This document shows, piece by piece, positions 63,093 through 64,000 of a DNA stretch of 64,000 nucleotides. The position numbers and the translations under genes are program-made. Within the stretch, counting starts at the first letter, position 1. Each line of letters begins with the position of its first letter. Origin of the DNA: Nereida sp. MMG025 (GTDB taxonomy: Bacteria > Pseudomonadota > Alphaproteobacteria > Rhodobacterales > Rhodobacteraceae); contig NZ_JAKFZN010000001.1 of the NCBI RefSeq assembly GCF_021654165.1, forward strand, positions 372,001 through 436,000. The letters run 5' to 3'. Below the pieces are notes generated by a model. The model ran no database searches and was not told where the DNA came from. It saw only the letters and a program-made list of their open reading frames with translations.

Positions 63093-64000
63093 ATGCCAGC
63101 AGACCACCCGATAGATCACAGCGGTTTGGCCGCTAACCAAGTGACATCTGGGTCCGCAAAGCGCAGCACGACCATTGTATCGGTTGACGCCATGGGTGGC
63201 GATAACGGGCCCGCAACGGTTGTTGCGGGTCTTGCACGTTGCATGCACAAAGACCCTGACCTGCGGTATATCCTGCACGGGCCCGAGAACGTGTTGCGGC
63301 CCTTGGTGGAAAAGCGGAAACTGGGGGATGTGGTTGAAATCCGTCACGCCGAAGCCGTGGTTCAGATGACAGACAAGCCAAGCCACGTCATGCGGCACGG
63401 CAAAAACACCTCTATGTGGTCGACGATTGATGCGGTGCGCAATGGCGACGCGGACGTTGCGGTGTCTTGCGGCAACACAGGCGCGTTGATGGCCATATCG
63501 ATGATCCGCCTGCGCAAGGTTGAGGGCGTCAATCGCCCTGCCATTGCCTGCCTTTGGCCGTCGCGCAGCAAGGGCGGTTTTAACGTCATGTTGGATGTCG
63601 GCGCTGATATCCGCGCTGATGAGCATGATTTGCTGCAATACGCATTGATGGGCGCGTCTTACGCGCGCAACGGTCTGGGCCTTGCGCGGCCGCGCATCGG
63701 TCTTTTGAACGTCGGCACCGAAGAACACAAGGGCCGTGCAGAACTGAAGGTTGCCAACACACTGATCGGCCGCGCCGCGAAACGTGCCGATCTGGACTAT
63801 GTGGGATTCGTTGAGGGCGGTGATATTCCATCAGGCCGTGTGGACGTGATTGTCACCGACGGGTTTACTGGCAATGTCGCACTCAAAACAGGGGAAGGCA
63901 CCGCAAGCCTGATCCGCGATTTTCTGAAAGAAGCGTTCAAACATACCCCCCTGTCGCGTCTAGCCGCTCTTTTGGCCCTCACATCTCTGCGCCGTTTGAC
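63093..64000 (+). CDS. plsX: Phosphate acyltransferase PlsX (3' end outside window)
   Basis: Makes acyl-phosphate from acyl-ACP for phospholipid synthesis through PlsY. About 302 codons are visible and the frame is still open at the window edge. The PlsX signature TIVSVDAMGGDNGP appears about residues 27-40, followed by SCGNTGALMAIS and VIVTDGFTGNVALKTGEG. ATG 63093 is preceded by GTGAGGCGC. The first ~25 residues are a poorly conserved extension. Confidence 0.95.
   Translation, partial: MPADHPIDHSGLAANQVTSGSAKRSTTIVSVDAMGGDNGPATVVAGLARCMHKDPDLRYILHGPENVLRPLVEKRKLGDVVEIRHAEAVVQMTDKPSHVMRHGKNTSMWSTIDAVRNGDADVAVSCGNTGALMAISMIRLRKVEGVNRPAIACLWPSRSKGGFNVMLDVGADIRADEHDLLQYALMGASYARNGLGLARPRIGLLNVGTEEHKGRAELKVANTLIGRAAKRADLDYVGFVEGGDIPSGRVDVIVTDGFTGNVALKTGEGTASLIRDFLKEAFKHTPLSRLAALLALTSLRRL

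Overview
The window looks like a chromosomal segment of a Roseobacter-group member of the Rhodobacterales (marine Alphaproteobacteria). This rests on a complete gene transfer agent (GTA) cluster of the Rhodobacter capsulatus RcGTA type, on a pyruvate dehydrogenase E1-beta subunit carrying its own lipoyl domain, on the order fabD-fabG-acpP-fabF-mltG beside the GTA, and on uniformly high GC coding sequence. No rRNA, tRNA, insertion sequence, integrase or CRISPR array was seen. Assignments come from reading protein sequences and motifs; no database search was possible.

Layout. 1-4.1 kb: end of a nucleoside hydrolase, a GNAT acetyltransferase, SelO, a TerB-like protein, a small membrane protein and a Fur/Mur-type regulator. 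4.1-9.6 kb: EamA exporter, enolase, a cysteine-rich secreted protein, tyrS, anmK. 9.5-12.2 kb (minus): cupin, DUF3179 protein and two tandem cyclophilins. 12.3-18.8 kb (plus): pgk, class I fructose-bisphosphate aldolase, an FtsB-like protein and pdhA-pdhB-pdhC. 18.9-33.8 kb (minus): cysE, then GTA genes g15 back to g1, all present and apparently intact. 34.0-38.8 kb (minus): mltG, fabF, acpP, fabG, fabD. 39-47.5 kb: a cytochrome b561-YceI fusion, an esterase, a DNA glycosylase, cobalamin genes (cobK, cbiD, cobA, cobB), an MFS transporter and a squalene/phytoene-synthase-like protein. 47.6-56.6 kb: cimA, cysS, a YjbR-like protein, an alpha/beta hydrolase, an aminotransferase, a PEP-mutase-family protein, an outer-membrane barrel, an SDR and a ClbS/DfsB-like protein. 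56.7-64 kb: an ABC-F ATPase, an OlsB-like acyltransferase, msrB, bamE, the yceD-rpmF-plsX group interrupted by an orphan substrate-binding protein, and the window ends inside plsX.

How it fits together. Pgk, aldolase, enolase and the PDH complex cover much of lower glycolysis and entry to acetyl-CoA. The fab cluster, acpP and plsX cover fatty-acid and phospholipid synthesis. The GTA cluster would encode a headful-packaging particle carrying host DNA. A perfect TTAA-N7-TTAA sequence, the CtrA recognition pattern, lies about 180 bp upstream of the first GTA gene.

Non-coding features of note are five paired-hairpin elements at gene junctions, a leader hairpin holding the aldolase Shine-Dalgarno sequence, a 16-bp palindrome ahead of pdhA, an inverted repeat between tyrS and anmK, and a nearly identical 240-bp repeat encoding the lipoyl domains of pdhB and pdhC.
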